The position numbers and the translations under genes were made by a program. From Flavobacterium sp. (GTDB lineage Bacteria > Bacteroidota > Bacteroidia > Flavobacteriales > Flavobacteriaceae): 34,233 bases of DNA. Numbering within the stretch: the stretch's first letter is position 1; every line of letters begins with the position of its first letter. The notes under the pieces are model-generated. The model saw only the letters and a list, made by a program, of their open reading frames with translations. It searched no databases and was not told the DNA's origin. The stretch is from the NCBI GenBank assembly GCA_002733185.1, contig NVUT01000008.1, forward strand, positions 60,854 to 95,086, read 5' to 3'. Shown piece after piece: positions 8,516 through 16,559 of this stretch.

Positions 8516-9625
8516 ATGTTAAAAGCTACAGAAACTGTTTTAGAAATCAACCTTACCCCGCTGGGTAATAATTATCGGTATTTAAAATCGAAACTTCAGC
8601 ATAACATAAAATTTTTAGCCGTTGTTAAAGCTTACGCCTACGGAAGCGATTCGGTTGAAATTGCCAAAGAACTCGTTAAACTAGGAGCTGATTATCTAGC
8701 TGTAGCATATGTAAAGGAAGGAGTTACGCTTCGAGATGCAGGAATTAAAGCTCCGATTATTGTACTCCATCCTCAGTCTGTAAATTTCAAAACATTAATC
8801 GACCGTTGTTTAGAGCCAAGTTTGTACAGTCCAAAAATTTTTAAAGAATTTATTGAAATTGCTAAAGAAAATAAACAAAGTAAGTACCCGGTTCATTTAA
8901 AATTTAATACAGGCTTAAATAGATTGGGGTTTTTAGAAAAAGATGTTGATTTTATTAGCTATAAACTGAAAGAAACCACTTCTATTGTAGTGAAATCTAT
9001 TTTTTCACATTTAGTTGCAAGTGAAGATGAGTTTGAAAAAGATTTTTCTAATTCACAAATTAAAGCCTTCAAAAATATTTCAAAAAAACTTTTTAAAACT
9101 TTAGATTACCAACCGATATTGCATATGTGTAATACTTCAGGAATATTAAATTTTCCGGAAGCACATTTCGATATGGTACGTAGTGGAATTGGATTGTATG
9201 GTTTTAGTAATATTCAAAAAGAACAAAAACATTTTACTCCTATCGCTATTTTAAAATCGGTGATTTCCCAAATTCATACCATCGAAAAAGGAGAAACCGT
9301 TGGTTACAATAGAGCCTTTAAAAGTGATGGTTGTTTAAAATCGGCAACCATACCAATTGGTCACGCAGACGGAATTAGTCGTGCTTACGGAAATGGGAAG
9401 GGTTGGGTTACTATAAATGGTGAAAAAACGCCTATCATTGGGAATGTTTGTATGGACATGATAATGGTAAACATTACAAATATAGATTGCCAAGAAGGCG
9501 ACGAAGTTATCATTTTTGGAGAAGTTGAAAACGCCGAAAAACATGCTGAAAAAATCAATTCAATCTCCTACGAATTAATTACTGCTATCTCACAAAGGGT
9601 AAAACGTGTCGTTTATCGAAAATAG
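8516..9625 (+). CDS. alr: Alanine racemase
   Basis: This 369-residue PLP-dependent racemase makes D-alanine for peptidoglycan. The PLP lysine is Lys38 in AVVKAYAYG. The second catalytic residue is the tyrosine of TVGYNRAF near residue 262. Substrate and PLP-phosphate residues lie in HMCNTSGI, MVRSGIGLYG and GNVCMDMIMVNI. Length and motifs are those of a complete enzyme. It starts 3 bp after the tdk stop, so the two genes are almost certainly co-transcribed and probably translationally coupled. Confidence 0.97.
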   Translation: MLKATETVLEINLTPLGNNYRYLKSKLQHNIKFLAVVKAYAYGSDSVEIAKELVKLGADYLAVAYVKEGVTLRDAGIKAPIIVLHPQSVNFKTLIDRCLEPSLYSPKIFKEFIEIAKENKQSKYPVHLKFNTGLNRLGFLEKDVDFISYKLKETTSIVVKSIFSHLVASEDEFEKDFSNSQIKAFKNISKKLFKTLDYQPILHMCNTSGILNFPEAHFDMVRSGIGLYGFSNIQKEQKHFTPIAILKSVISQIHTIEKGETVGYNRAFKSDGCLKSATIPIGHADGISRAYGNGKGWVTINGEKTPIIGNVCMDMIMVNITNIDCQEGDEVIIFGEVENAEKHAEKINSISYELITAISQRVKRVVYRK

Positions 9626-9715
9626 TTTTCTTTCAATTAATAATTGTAGTCTTTAATCGATGAAATTCTTAGAATTTTCTTATACTTGTTAAGTATTAAC
9701 TCTCAACATAAAATC

Positions 9716-10123
9716 ATGCTTAAAGAATTTAAAAAATTTATTATGACAGGCAACGTCATAGATTTATCGGTTGCCGTTTTACTTGCAGGTGCCTTAGGAC
9801 TTGTAATTAAAGGGTTTGTAAGTGATATTATGATGCCAATCGTTGGTCACTTTACCGGCGGAATGGATTTTGCAGAATTAAAGGTAATCCTTTCCCCAGC
9901 TGTATTAGATGCTGAAGGGGCGATTACAACAGCAGAAAACGCAATTAGGTATGGTAACTGGATTAATGCAATTATTAATTTAATAATCGTTGGTTTTGTA
10001 TTATTTATGATTGTAAAAGCATATAACAAAACAAAGAAACCTGTGGAAGAGGCTCCAGCACCAGATCCAGGACCAACACAAGAAGAATTACTGGCAGAAA
10101 TTAGAGATTTGCTAAAAAAATAA
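9716..10123 (+). CDS. mscL: Large-conductance mechanosensitive channel MscL
   Basis: MscL is an inner-membrane channel that releases osmolytes on hypo-osmotic shock. The 135-residue product has the amphipathic N-terminal helix MLKEFKKFIMTGNVIDLSVA, TM1 (about 16-45, containing VLLAGALGLVIKGFV) and a periplasmic loop. TM2 (WINAIINLIIVGFVLFMI, about 82-102) follows, then a proline-rich linker and the C-terminal bundle helix EELLAEIRDLLKK. I chose the ATG at 9716, which gives the canonical start, over an in-frame TTG at 9686. It follows alr by 90 bp and is followed by a hairpin and an intrinsic terminator. Confidence 0.96.
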   Translation: MLKEFKKFIMTGNVIDLSVAVLLAGALGLVIKGFVSDIMMPIVGHFTGGMDFAELKVILSPAVLDAEGAITTAENAIRYGNWINAIINLIIVGFVLFMIVKAYNKTKKPVEEAPAPDPGPTQEELLAEIRDLLKK

Positions 10124-10129
10124 AATATT

Positions 10130-10149
10130 CGTAGTACCGCGATACTACG
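10130..10149. repeat. Short G+C-rich hairpin after mscL
   Basis: CGTAGTA (10130-10136) and TACTACG (10143-10149) form a perfect 7-bp stem around CCGCGA. It is G+C-rich against this background and starts 7 bp after the mscL stop. It has no T-tract, so it is not an intrinsic terminator itself; it may stabilise the mRNA 3' end or be a protein-binding site. Confidence 0.45.
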
Positions 10150-10173
10150 CATTCTAACCAAGTATTATTAACT

Positions 10174-10203
10174 AAACCACCTTGTAAAATTGGTGGTTTT
10201 TTT
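10174..10203 (+). terminator. Intrinsic terminator of the tdk-alr-mscL cluster
   Basis: AAACCACC (10174-10181) pairs with GGTGGTTT (10192-10199), giving an 8-bp stem and a 10-nt loop. The stem runs directly into a run of seven Ts (10197-10203), the standard form of a rho-independent terminator. Confidence 0.88.
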
Positions 10204-10238
10204 AGGTTTTTATTCTGAAAAATTAAGTTACTATATAG

Positions 10239-10246
10239 TATTTTTG
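10239..10246 (+). promoter_or_regulatory. Bacteroidetes -7 element for asd
   Basis: TATTTTTG matches TAnnTTTG exactly, 47 nt before the asd ATG and just after the upstream terminator. The -33 box is weak (TTCTG near 10213-10217). Confidence 0.5.
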
Positions 10247-10293
10247 TAATTAGTTCTTAATTAATAAGGTCCTCACTTTCTCAGGGAATAGAT

Positions 10294-11283
10294 ATGAAAA
10301 TAGCAGTTGTTGGTGCCACTGGAATGGTTGGTACAATTATGATAAAATTATTGGAAGAACGTAACTTCCCCATTTCTGAATTGCTTTTGGTAGCTTCCGA
10401 AAGATCAGTTGGAAAAGAACTTTCTTATAAAGAAGAATCCATCAAAATTATTAGTTTAGAAACGACCCTTTCCAAAAAACCGGATATCGCTATTTTTTCA
10501 GCAGGAAGTACAATTTCTATAGAATGGGCTCCAAAATTTGCTGAAGTTGGTACAACCGTTATTGACAATTCTTCTGCTTGGCGAATGGATCCAACCAAAA
10601 AATTAGTGGTACCAGAAATCAATGCTTCCGAACTTACTAAAGAAGATAAAATTATTGCCAACCCTAATTGTTCTACCATTCAATTGGTAATGGCATTAGC
10701 ACCGCTTCATAAAAAATATACCATGAAACGCGTAGTGGTTTCTACTTATCAATCGGTTTCAGGAACGGGTGTAAAAGCGGTAAATCAGTTAGAAAATGAA
10801 ATAAAAGGAATTAAAGATGAAATGGCATATCCGTATCCAATTCATAAAAATGCCTTACCTCATTGCGATGTTTTTGAAGATAATGGTTACACCAAAGAGG
10901 AAATGAAATTAGCTCGAGAACCCCAAAAAATATTGAATGATCGTACTTTTTCAATTACAGCAACGGCAGTTCGGATTCCAACTGTTGGAGGACATAGCGA
11001 GTCGGTAAATGTAGCTTTTAGAAACGATTTTGACCTCAACGATGTTCGAAGAGTTTTACACGAAACTCCCGGAATAACGGTTCAAGATAATCCCGACACC
11101 AATACTTATCCAATGCCGATTTATGCCAATGGAAAAGACGATGTTTTTGTAGGTAGAATTCGTAGAGATGAAACCCAAGAAAACACCTTAAATATGTGGA
11201 TTGTGAGTGATAATCTTCGAAAAGGTGCTGCAACTAATGCGATTCAGATTGCTGAATATCTTGTTGCACAGAACCTTGTGTGA
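10294..11283 (+). CDS. asd: Aspartate-semialdehyde dehydrogenase
   Basis: This 329-residue enzyme reduces beta-aspartyl phosphate to aspartate semialdehyde in the lysine, threonine and methionine pathway. The N-terminal nucleotide-binding motif is GATGMVG (7-13). The catalytic cysteine is Cys126 in NPNCSTIQL. The catalytic His region is RIPTVGGHSES, and VSGTGVKAV carries phosphate-binding residues. The protein ends normally (NLRKGAATNAIQIAEYL). It stands alone between a terminator and the esterase gene and has its own promoter element at 10239. Confidence 0.97.
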   Translation: MKIAVVGATGMVGTIMIKLLEERNFPISELLLVASERSVGKELSYKEESIKIISLETTLSKKPDIAIFSAGSTISIEWAPKFAEVGTTVIDNSSAWRMDPTKKLVVPEINASELTKEDKIIANPNCSTIQLVMALAPLHKKYTMKRVVVSTYQSVSGTGVKAVNQLENEIKGIKDEMAYPYPIHKNALPHCDVFEDNGYTKEEMKLAREPQKILNDRTFSITATAVRIPTVGGHSESVNVAFRNDFDLNDVRRVLHETPGITVQDNPDTNTYPMPIYANGKDDVFVGRIRRDETQENTLNMWIVSDNLRKGAATNAIQIAEYLVAQNLV

Positions 11284-11315
11284 TAAAAGTTGCCTAATAA
11301 TTCAATTAATTTTTC

Positions 11316-11323
11316 TAATCTTG
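11316..11323 (+). promoter_or_regulatory. Probable promoter for the esterase lipoprotein
   Basis: TAATCTTG is one mismatch from TAnnTTTG, with GTTG at 11289-11292 roughly in the -33 position. The predicted leader is very short (about 7-12 nt), which makes this only a moderate call. Confidence 0.35.
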
Positions 11324-11336
11324 CAGCAAATTAGTT

Positions 11337-12263
11337 ATGATGAAAAATATAATTTTAATAATAATTTTCTCATTTATTGTTTTAAGCTGCAATAAAACAG
11401 ACGATACCATTGAAGGCTCTGAGAAGACCAACGAAACTATTTCGGTAAATGGAAGGCAACGAGAATACATTCAATTTTTACCTGAAGGATATGAGGATGA
11501 AAACAATATGCCTATTGTATTTGTACTCCACGGAGGAACAGGTTCTCCCGAAGGAATGTTAGATTATGTTGATTATAGAGCGCTAGCTAATTCTAATAAG
11601 TTCGTATTAATTTATCCAAAGGGGATTCAAAAAAACTGGAACGATGGTCGACCCACCGATGCGAATCAATTGGGAGTTGATGATGTAAATTTCTTCCGAA
11701 AATTGATTGAAAAATTAGTTGGAAACTATAACATTAACCAAGCTGCCATTTTTGTAACCGGAATTTCTAACGGTGGTTTTATGGCTTCAAGGTTAGGTTG
11801 TGAACTAAGTGATAAAATAAAAGCGTTTGCTGCCGTTGCTGCTACGATTGAAGCAAATAATGTCGCTCCAAATTGCAGTACTAATCAACCTGTATCGGCT
11901 TTATACATTCACGGAACGGCAGATGAATTTGTTCCTTTTAACGGTGGTGAAATGACGGAAGGTGATGGTGGATTTATCACTTCACATTGGGAAGCAATTG
12001 CAAAATGGAACGATACTAATAATTCTTCAAATAACCCAATCATTACAAATTTACCAGATATAGCAAACGATGACACGACAATTATTGAAACTATATATCA
12101 AGGCGATAATAACAGTGAAGTAATAAGTTATGTGGTTGAAAACGGCGGACATACTTGGCCGGGTGCTGCTGGAGGTCTTGATTTTTTCTTAGGAAATACC
12201 AGTGAGGATATGGATGCTAAATTGGTTATTTGGGAGTTTTTTAAGCGGCATATTCAGGATTAG
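11337..12263 (+). CDS. Lipoprotein alpha/beta hydrolase, PHB-depolymerase/LpqC-type esterase
   Basis: This 308-residue protein has a lipoprotein signal peptide ending in the lipobox VLSC (Cys18 or 17). It should therefore be lipid-anchored outside the cytoplasm. The hydrolase domain shows the oxyanion-hole strand VFVLHGGTGSPEGM, the nucleophile elbow GISNGG, the catalytic Asp region HGTADEFVPF and the catalytic His in GGHTWPGA. This is the set typical of the polyhydroxybutyrate depolymerase/feruloyl esterase-like LpqC family. The natural substrate is uncertain; cell-surface polyester or acetyl-xylan/feruloyl ester cleavage are both possible. The start may be either of the two adjacent ATGs (11337 or 11340). 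It converges on the GreA-like gene. Confidence 0.87.
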   Translation: MMKNIILIIIFSFIVLSCNKTDDTIEGSEKTNETISVNGRQREYIQFLPEGYEDENNMPIVFVLHGGTGSPEGMLDYVDYRALANSNKFVLIYPKGIQKNWNDGRPTDANQLGVDDVNFFRKLIEKLVGNYNINQAAIFVTGISNGGFMASRLGCELSDKIKAFAAVAATIEANNVAPNCSTNQPVSALYIHGTADEFVPFNGGEMTEGDGGFITSHWEAIAKWNDTNNSSNNPIITNLPDIANDDTTIIETIYQGDNNSEVISYVVENGGHTWPGAAGGLDFFLGNTSEDMDAKLVIWEFFKRHIQD

Positions 12264-12332
12264 TAAAAAGATATAACATCACATCGCTCCCATGATGAGG
12301 TATAAAATAATCTCCCTTTAGGGTTGAGGAAA

Positions 12333-12791
12333 CTAATCTACTTTCTCAATTTTATAAACTTTGCCGTTAAAACTAAATTGTTCTCTTTCTTTTTTACCAA
12401 GAAGGTAGAGCCCTATGGGAGCATTAGGAGCAACACCGAGGTAAAAGATGTTGTTTACTTCCAGTTTTCCAACTGAAATACTTATAAAAAAGTTAGCATG
12501 ATTGGTTTTAACAAGGCTTCCTAATCGGATTACTTTTGAAGTAGTACTAACATCAACCTTATTTAGTTGTTGTAAAACTTTTTCAATTTCTCTTAGCTGA
12601 TTTCCCGCGTTTTCTCGTTCAATTTGAAGCATTGCTCTTCCTGTATGATGCTTATCACCACTGGTGCTTTTAGACTCTTCTTTTAAAGAAGTTTCAATAT
12701 CTACAATGATTTTCTGAATGCGTTCTAAACGAAAATTTATAAGGTCTTTACACTGTTGTTGTAATTCAAATTTGAGCTCTAATGTTGTCAT
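12333..12791 (-). CDS. GreA/GreB-like C-terminal-fold protein (conserved in Bacteroidetes)
   Basis: This 152-residue protein has an N-terminal helical hairpin region (1-75, rich in Glu, Lys and Gln, with REIEKVLQQLNKV). A beta-rich C-terminal part follows (VIRLGSLVKTNHANFFISIS, then GVAPNAPIGLYLLGKKEREQ). That plan of a coiled coil followed by an FKBP-like domain resembles transcription elongation factor GreA/GreB. Similar flavobacterial proteins are often labelled '3-oxoacyl-ACP synthase', which the sequence does not support because there is no thiolase-fold motif or catalytic Cys. RNA-polymerase binding is inference. It lies 8 bp behind the EamA gene at the end of a leftward operon. Confidence 0.7.
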   Translation of the reverse strand: MTTLELKFELQQQCKDLINFRLERIQKIIVDIETSLKEESKSTSGDKHHTGRAMLQIERENAGNQLREIEKVLQQLNKVDVSTTSKVIRLGSLVKTNHANFFISISVGKLEVNNIFYLGVAPNAPIGLYLLGKKEREQFSFNGKVYKIEKVD

Positions 12792-12799
12792 AAAATTAA

Positions 12800-13696
12800 T
12801 TACTTTTTAACTGTTTTTGGCTTCCTTGTAGAAAGAAAAACTCCTGTAAAAATTAAGGTAGCGGCTGCAACGCGAATGGTAGTTAGTGAATCTGCACCCA
12901 TTATAATGGCAAATGTAGTTGCTAAAATTGGTTGTAAATAGATAAATGCCCCAATTGTAGAAGGCTTTAATTGTTTTAATGCGTAGATATTAAATAAGTA
13001 TGTAAAGAAAGTTGTTCCAACAACTACAAAAGTTAGTTTCCAGATAATATCTAAAGGCAATAGCGTCCATTCTACCGCAGTAAATTCTTTTATACCAATC
13101 GGTATATTAATGATAAATGCAAATAAGAAAAACCATTTCATTAAAGTAATGGAGCTATATTTATTAACTAAAGGTTTCACGATAATTAAGTAAATAGAAT
13201 AGGAAGTTGCATTAACTATAAAAAAGATGTTTCCAAGAGGAATATTAGGTGCATTTTCTTGAGTTTTAATTCCGAAGAAAATAAGTAATAATGCTCCAAT
13301 TAATCCTAAGCCAATTCCGATAGATTTTCGCCAAGTGATTTTTTCTTTCAAAAAAACAGCAGACATAATTAATATTAGAACAGGAACCGTTGTTATTACT
13401 ACGGAACTATTTATAGGAGTTGACAAACTAAGCCCTTTAAAAAACGCAAGCATATTTACGACCATACCTGTAAAAGCACAAGCAAGAATTCTTGTCCAAT
13501 CACTTCTTTCAATTTTTTCTGAAGGATATAAAAAGCTCACTAACCAAAAAAGGAATGCTCCGCCACTTACTCGTAAAAGAATAAAGCCATAAGGTTCAAT
13601 AACGGTTGGCATTAAATTTTTTGCGATGGTATGATTAACAGCATAGATGGCAGCCGCGGTAGATGCGGCTAAAAGGGCTAAGGCTCTAGGGTTCAT
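12800..13696 (-). CDS. EamA/DMT-superfamily transporter
   Basis: This 298-residue integral membrane protein has about ten hydrophobic segments arranged as two EamA repeats (about 8-140 and 155-290). The first repeat shows PYGFILLRVSGGAFLFWLVS and the second ends LQPILATTFAIIMGADSL then FTGVFLS, both typical of drug/metabolite transporters. A positively charged KPKTVKK tail follows. The substrate cannot be read from the sequence; amino acids or other metabolites are usual. It is 12 bp downstream of the DUF481 gene and 8 bp upstream of the GreA-like gene. Confidence 0.92.
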   Translation of the reverse strand: MNPRALALLAASTAAAIYAVNHTIAKNLMPTVIEPYGFILLRVSGGAFLFWLVSFLYPSEKIERSDWTRILACAFTGMVVNMLAFFKGLSLSTPINSSVVITTVPVLILIMSAVFLKEKITWRKSIGIGLGLIGALLLIFFGIKTQENAPNIPLGNIFFIVNATSYSIYLIIVKPLVNKYSSITLMKWFFLFAFIINIPIGIKEFTAVEWTLLPLDIIWKLTFVVVGTTFFTYLFNIYALKQLKPSTIGAFIYLQPILATTFAIIMGADSLTTIRVAAATLIFTGVFLSTRKPKTVKK

Positions 13697-13708
13697 AATG
13701 GCAAGTAA

Positions 13709-14713
13709 TTACTTTAATTCCCATCCAAATCCGCTGTTAAAAATATAATCGAAATCGTTTCCTATTACCGCTGGTTGATTATCATAGTTTAATGCAAAAT
13801 CCATTTTTATATAAAAATCCCAGGGTAGATCGTATTTTAAATCTAAGTTGTAATCCAAACGGAAACGACCACTTTCAGACAAACTAGGATAGGCAGTAAA
13901 GTCAGTGGTGAGGTTGAAATCTCCAAATTCAAACATATTAAAATTAGCAGCAAGGTTGGCCTCCGTAGATTTTTTGTTTAAGGTTTCGTCAAAATAAGTT
14001 TCAATATTATAGTTAACCCCAGCTCTAACACCTAAATAAAGACGGTTAGTTCTTATTACATATTTCCCGATGCCACCAAGGGTACTCACCCTTCCTTTTA
14101 ATGCTTGTTCAGTATTTGATAAAAACGAAACGTCAACAATAGCATACCATTCATTATAAATAAACCGTTGAGCTTCTATACTCCATTCGGTTCTTTTAAT
14201 TTCAGCTACATCATCTTGGTTGGTAATTAATGAACTATAGGAAGCACTAAAATTCCAAATTTCACTTTCAAATTTTAAATTACTTCCAAGGGAAAATTGA
14301 TTAAAGTTGTTAGATTTTGTTAGGTTAAAACCTAGGTCAATAGCACCAGTAAAACGACTCCAAAACTTTGTGTCTATTGCCTTTAATTGAACAATGTTTT
14401 CAATTTTGGTATCAAAAGACATTCCATCTGTGGTAATTTCAACAATTCCGGGACTTATTGTTTTTACTTTTCCTAAATAATGACTTTTGTTAACTAAATT
14501 TATTAAAAAACTTTGATCTAGATAAATTTCTTTTACGTTGATATATTCTATTCTAAAATCTTTATCGCTATAGGATGTTTTCATAATGACAATCCCATTT
14601 ACCATAGATTTTAACTCCCCAACAATGATGTCGTTATTTTTAAGTTTTAGTGAATCTTTTTGAGCAAAAGCACTAAACCCAATAATTAATAAAAGAAATA
14701 ATAATCTTTTCAT
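13709..14713 (-). CDS. DUF481 outer-membrane beta-barrel protein
   Basis: This 334-residue protein has a signal peptide (MKRLLFLLLIIGFSAFA, cut before QKDS). An N-terminal domain of about 95 residues has short beta repeats (LKNNDIIVGELKSMVNGIVI, then IEYINVKEIYLDQ). The rest is alternating aromatic beta-strands (WNFSASYSSLITNQDDVAE, LDYNLDLKYDLPWDFYIKM) as in the DUF481/YdiY-like barrels. The mature end GFGWELK is consistent with an outer-membrane strand. The function is unknown. It is the first or second gene of the leftward cluster with EamA, GreA-like and perhaps the ArsC-like gene 42 bp upstream. Confidence 0.86.
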   Translation of the reverse strand: MKRLLFLLLIIGFSAFAQKDSLKLKNNDIIVGELKSMVNGIVIMKTSYSDKDFRIEYINVKEIYLDQSFLINLVNKSHYLGKVKTISPGIVEITTDGMSFDTKIENIVQLKAIDTKFWSRFTGAIDLGFNLTKSNNFNQFSLGSNLKFESEIWNFSASYSSLITNQDDVAEIKRTEWSIEAQRFIYNEWYAIVDVSFLSNTEQALKGRVSTLGGIGKYVIRTNRLYLGVRAGVNYNIETYFDETLNKKSTEANLAANFNMFEFGDFNLTTDFTAYPSLSESGRFRLDYNLDLKYDLPWDFYIKMDFALNYDNQPAVIGNDFDYIFNSGFGWELK

Positions 14714-14754
14714 AGAGAGATAAATTCATTCCAAAAATAATGATAATTAAATTA

Positions 14755-15102
14755 TTACAACGAATTTTTAGCCGAAGCAATAACTTTTTTACTATTTCCG
14801 ATAAAAATCTGCTTCCCATTTATAAGTACAGGACGTTTTAAAAAAGTGTAATGTTCTAGCAATAATTTTTTAAAATCGGATTCTTGAAGGTTTTTGTCCT
14901 TCAACTTCCGTTCACTATATTTTTTTGCTCGTTTGTTTAGAAGCATTTCATAGTTTCCTGAAAGTTGGTGTAATTCTTTCAATTCAGCTTCAGAAATAGG
15001 AGTTACTTTAATATCTTGTTTTATAAAATCTTCTGGTAAATTTAATTCTTTTAAAATGCGTCTGTTGGTGTCACAGGTTGAGAGGTGGAATATTTTTTTC
15101 AT
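14755..15102 (-). CDS. ArsC/Spx-family thioredoxin-fold protein
   Basis: This small (115-residue) protein has the ArsC-family layout. It starts with a strand, then STCDTNRRIL with a single active-site Cys9 and an arginine two residues on. A helical middle follows, then the cis-proline loop RPVLINGKQIFIGNS near the C-terminus. Members are arsenate reductases or Spx-like regulators. The CxxC of Spx is absent, so it is closer to ArsC/YffB proteins of unknown substrate. I chose the ATG at 15102 (MKKIFHLSTC) because the upstream in-frame extension (MIIIVTRFYEYD) is not family-like. It is divergent from the DinB gene. Confidence 0.82.
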   Translation of the reverse strand: MKKIFHLSTCDTNRRILKELNLPEDFIKQDIKVTPISEAELKELHQLSGNYEMLLNKRAKKYSERKLKDKNLQESDFKKLLLEHYTFLKRPVLINGKQIFIGNSKKVIASAKNSL

Positions 15103-15234
15103 ATCGTATTCGTAAAAACGGGTCACTATTATAATCAAATTAGGTATAAATGTGTTTTTTTAAGTTGAAAATTGTTCTCACAAATTAATCAATTTCCATT
15201 TGAAATACATTACTTTTATTTTAAAATTAAAACA

Positions 15235-15690
15235 ATGGACTACACTTTTGATATCACTTTAAAAACAAGAGCAATTTTTAAAAATTTCCTTGAAACTTTC
15301 TCTATAGAACAGCTAAATAAAATCCCCGTAGGTTTTAGAAACACTATTTATTGGAATATAAAACACGTGGTAATTACGCAACAATTATTAGCGTACGCAT
15401 TATCGGGATTGCCTACATTAGTTTCTGAAGAAGAAATTAAAGCTTTCAGAAAAGGAAGCAAAGCAGAAGCAGATGCAACAATTGAAGATGTTGAGTTGTT
15501 AAAAAAACAATTATTTTCAACCGTTGAACAAACTCAAAAGGATTATAATAAAGGAAATTTTAAAGAATATTCAGCTTACACAGTTTCTACAAAAACGGTA
15601 TTATCTACTATTGATGAAGCTTTGGAGTTTAATAATTTTCATGAAGGCATACACTTAGGATATATTTTAGCGATGAAGAAAAATATTTAA
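15235..15690 (+). CDS. DinB-family protein
   Basis: This 151-residue all-helical protein of the DinB/YfiT-like four-helix-bundle family has the metal-ligand histidines in the expected places. The first is in WNIKHVVITQQLL (His near residue 44). The last pair is in FNNFHEGIHLGYIL (HEGIH near 137-141). Some family members are metal-dependent thiol S-transferases; most are uncharacterised. The ATG at 15235 (MDYTFDITLK) fits the family better than an upstream in-frame ATG at 15172. Its stop overlaps the stop of the convergent DUF3298 gene by 4 bp. Confidence 0.85.
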   Translation: MDYTFDITLKTRAIFKNFLETFSIEQLNKIPVGFRNTIYWNIKHVVITQQLLAYALSGLPTLVSEEEIKAFRKGSKAEADATIEDVELLKKQLFSTVEQTQKDYNKGNFKEYSAYTVSTKTVLSTIDEALEFNNFHEGIHLGYILAMKKNI

Positions 15691-16439
15691 AAATTTAGAA
15701 AAGGCTTTACTTCTTCAATAGGAATCAAAACTTCAATTGGACCATCAGCATAACTAGCAATTTCGTATTGATTGTATATTAAAATAAGATGTGTTTTTGA
15801 AAAACCAATAGATTCAGGAAGGCTAAAAGAATCGTTTTCAAACCAAAATCCAGTAGAATTAATATTGTCATTTTCAGCAATGTTTTTTTCTTTTCTAAAT
15901 ATTTTTTCAGCAAATGAGATAAATTCTTTTTTGTTTTTCAGCAAAGAATTTTTAGTTAATATCGCTCCAGTGGTTGGATTAAAATTTAAATAAGCTAAAG
16001 CGGTGTTTCCGTGAGCACCTCCCGTATAATTGTAAAATGAGGTTTTTATAGAGATAATATCTGAGGAAGAATAAGAATTTGAAACGGAAACCTCCGCAGT
16101 ATAAGGGCTTAAATCTGGAAACTCTTTTTTGTCAATTTCATAGGCTTTTAAAAATGAATTTGCAGCTTCAGAAATTGTAGTGGCTCTAATGTTCTTTTCT
16201 AAATCTGAATTTAAAAAATAGATAATAGAACTTCCGATAGTAAAATTTATTTTATTTACAGATTCCTTTTCACCTTGTATTTTAATATAATCAATGGTAA
16301 CCTTAGCACAATCATCACCTTTACAATCACCTTGAAACTCATCAGAAAAATTTTCAGAAGTAAGTGTAATTGAAGCCTCTTTTTTACAACTAATGGTAAC
16401 AATAAATAGTAGAAATATAAAACTGATTTTGTGGAGCAT
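15687..16439 (-). CDS. DUF3298/DUF4163-type lipoprotein
   Basis: This 250-residue protein begins with a lipoprotein signal (lipobox TISC, Cys18), so it is probably anchored in the outer membrane or faces the periplasm. The mature part contains a region like DUF4163 (residues about 40-150). The C-terminal DUF3298 (RsiV-like) region follows, with YTGGAHGNTALAYLNFNPTT and the ending YEIASYADGPIEVLIPIEEV, which is characteristic. The RsiV relatives bind lysozyme; whether this one does is unknown. It is single, convergent with DinB and divergent from the trans-sulfuration gene. Confidence 0.88.
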   Translation of the reverse strand: MLHKISFIFLLFIVTISCKKEASITLTSENFSDEFQGDCKGDDCAKVTIDYIKIQGEKESVNKINFTIGSSIIYFLNSDLEKNIRATTISEAANSFLKAYEIDKKEFPDLSPYTAEVSVSNSYSSSDIISIKTSFYNYTGGAHGNTALAYLNFNPTTGAILTKNSLLKNKKEFISFAEKIFRKEKNIAENDNINSTGFWFENDSFSLPESIGFSKTHLILIYNQYEIASYADGPIEVLIPIEEVKPFLNF

Positions 16440-16481
16440 AAATAAAAAAAATTATAGGTTTTAAATAATAGAATAAAAAAC

Positions 16482-16489
16482 TATTTTTG
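16482..16489 (+). promoter_or_regulatory. Bacteroidetes promoter for the trans-sulfuration gene
   Basis: TATTTTTG matches TAnnTTTG exactly. A GTTT at 16458-16461 lies 20 nt upstream as a fair -33 element. The leader to the ATG is about 70 nt. Confidence 0.55.
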
Positions 16490-16559
16490 TTTCAATAAAA
16501 TTACAACAATGTAACGAGCAATCAAAGATTGTAATCACTAATTAATAAAACGTTAACAA

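Noticed and set aside
9686-9715. TTG start adding ten residues to MscL
   Set aside because: MscL proteins begin at the MLKEFKKF helix, which the ATG at 9716 provides.
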